Below, in pieces: positions 63,577-64,000 of a stretch of DNA of 64,000 nt. Position numbers and translations under genes: made by a program. Where the stretch lies: positions 496,001 through 560,000 of the forward strand of contig NZ_CP046121.1 in NCBI RefSeq assembly GCF_009707485.1, in the 5' to 3' direction. Position 1 is the stretch's first letter; the number at the start of each line of letters is the position of its first letter. The DNA is from Nostocoides sp. HKS02 (GTDB taxonomy: Bacteria > Actinomycetota > Actinomycetes > Actinomycetales > Dermatophilaceae). Below the pieces are notes generated by a model, which saw nothing but the letters and a program-made list of their open reading frames with translations, was not told where the DNA came from and searched no databases.

Positions 63577-64000
63577 ATGAGTGAGGAACGTCGACTCGCC
63601 GTCCTCCGCGCGATCGTGCAGGACTACGTGCAGACCTCCGAGCCCGTGGGCTCCAAGTCCCTGCTCGAGCGCCACCAGCTCGGTGTCTCGGCCGCGACGG
63701 TGCGCAACGACATGGCCGCCCTCGAGGAGGAGGGGCTCATCGCCGCCCCGCACACCTCCGCCGGGCGCGTGCCCACCGATGCCGGCTACCGCCTGTTCGT
63801 CGACCGGCTGAGCTCGGTCAAGCCGATGTCGGTGGCGGAGCGCTCCGCCATCGCGCAGTTCCTCCAGGGTGCTGTCGACCTCGACGACGTCGTCGAGCGC
63901 ACGGTGCGGCTGCTCGCCTCCCTCACCCGCCAGGTCGCCGTGATGCAGTACCCGTCGCTCACCCGCTCGTCGGTGCGCCACGTCGAGTTCGTGCCCATGG
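63577..64000 (+). CDS. hrcA: Heat-inducible transcription repressor HrcA (partial)
   Basis: The first 141 residues are present; the gene runs off the window. The N-terminal winged-helix domain ([64 protein letters not shown]) is a textbook HrcA. It represses dnaK/groE-type genes at CIRCE sites in the absence of heat stress. GAGGAGAGG lies just before the ATG at 63577. With a CIRCE site in its own promoter it should repress itself; dnaJ often follows outside the window. Confidence 0.97.
   Translation, partial: MSEERRLAVLRAIVQDYVQTSEPVGSKSLLERHQLGVSAATVRNDMAALEEEGLIAAPHTSAGRVPTDAGYRLFVDRLSSVKPMSVAERSAIAQFLQGAVDLDDVVERTVRLLASLTRQVAVMQYPSLTRSSVRHVEFVPM

Overview
The window is high-GC DNA from an actinobacterium, with nearly every gene a recognisable chromosomal housekeeping or accessory-metabolism gene. 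Gene content and order (rpsO-pnp, dapB, thyA-folA, dapA-rnj-ftsK, rimO-pgsA-cinA-clgR, DUF3046 near recA-recX-miaB-def-miaA-dapF-hflX, holA-rpsT, lepA, hemW-DUF3097-hrcA), an actinobacterial LexA box, a SAM-IV riboswitch and extensive use of GTG starts all point to Actinomycetia, probably family Intrasporangiaceae (Janibacter/Knoellia-like). The family is an inference from overall resemblance. I see no IS element, prophage, CRISPR array, tRNA or rRNA.

Layout. 1-5.6 kb: the 3' end of a dihydrolipoamide dehydrogenase-like gene, an acetyltransferase, an XRE regulator with a palindromic operator, rpsO-pnp and a ferredoxin-reductase-type flavoprotein. 5.6-8.6 kb: dapB with a small membrane gene, convergent with an azlCD/GNAT operon. 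8.6-12.3 kb: the paaABCDE phenylacetyl-CoA epoxidase operon behind a promoter with two palindromes. 12.4-16.3 kb: folA and thyA, then dapA-rnj. 16.3-22.8 kb: a SAM-IV-controlled class-V aminotransferase, ftsK, a Bcr-type exporter and an ion channel. 22.8-28 kb: membrane dipeptidase, rimO-pgsA-cinA, clgR and nei. 28-36.8 kb: the large helicase lhr, DUF3046, a nitronate monooxygenase and a three-gene ABC exporter. 36.8-46.8 kb: recA-recX-miaB-def-miaA-dapF, ggt, an rRNA methyltransferase and hflX. 46.8-54.7 kb: GNAT, NmrA, a DUF3516 helicase, dinG, holA and rpsT. 54.8-64 kb: a PemK/MazF-like gene divergent from an MFS gene, lepA, DUF4442, Nudix, a tyrosine phosphatase, hemW, DUF4870, DUF3097 and hrcA (cut by the window end).

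Three window-wide patterns stand out. (1) The heptamer GTATGCC/GGCATAC occurs about 52 times by hand count, evenly on both strands and in coding and intergenic DNA, against about 6 expected from base composition. (2) At about 20 genes a TANNNT (or GACAAT-like) box ends 6-8 nt before the start codon, so leaderless transcription appears to be the rule here. (3) At least ten single-base indels, mostly in G/C runs, break eight conserved genes (paaA, paaC, paaE, folA, ftsK twice, the ion channel, lhr twice, the rsmC-like gene). Because ftsK and folA are normally essential, sequencing or assembly error is the most likely cause. These genes are annotated at full length with the shift noted.

Functionally the genes serve lysine/diaminopimelate synthesis (dapA, dapB, dapF), thymidylate/folate synthesis (thyA, folA), RNA turnover and translation (pnp, rnj, rpsO, rpsT, lepA, hflX, def, miaA, miaB, rimO), DNA repair and replication (recA, recX, dinG, lhr, nei, holA, ftsK) and aromatic catabolism (paa).
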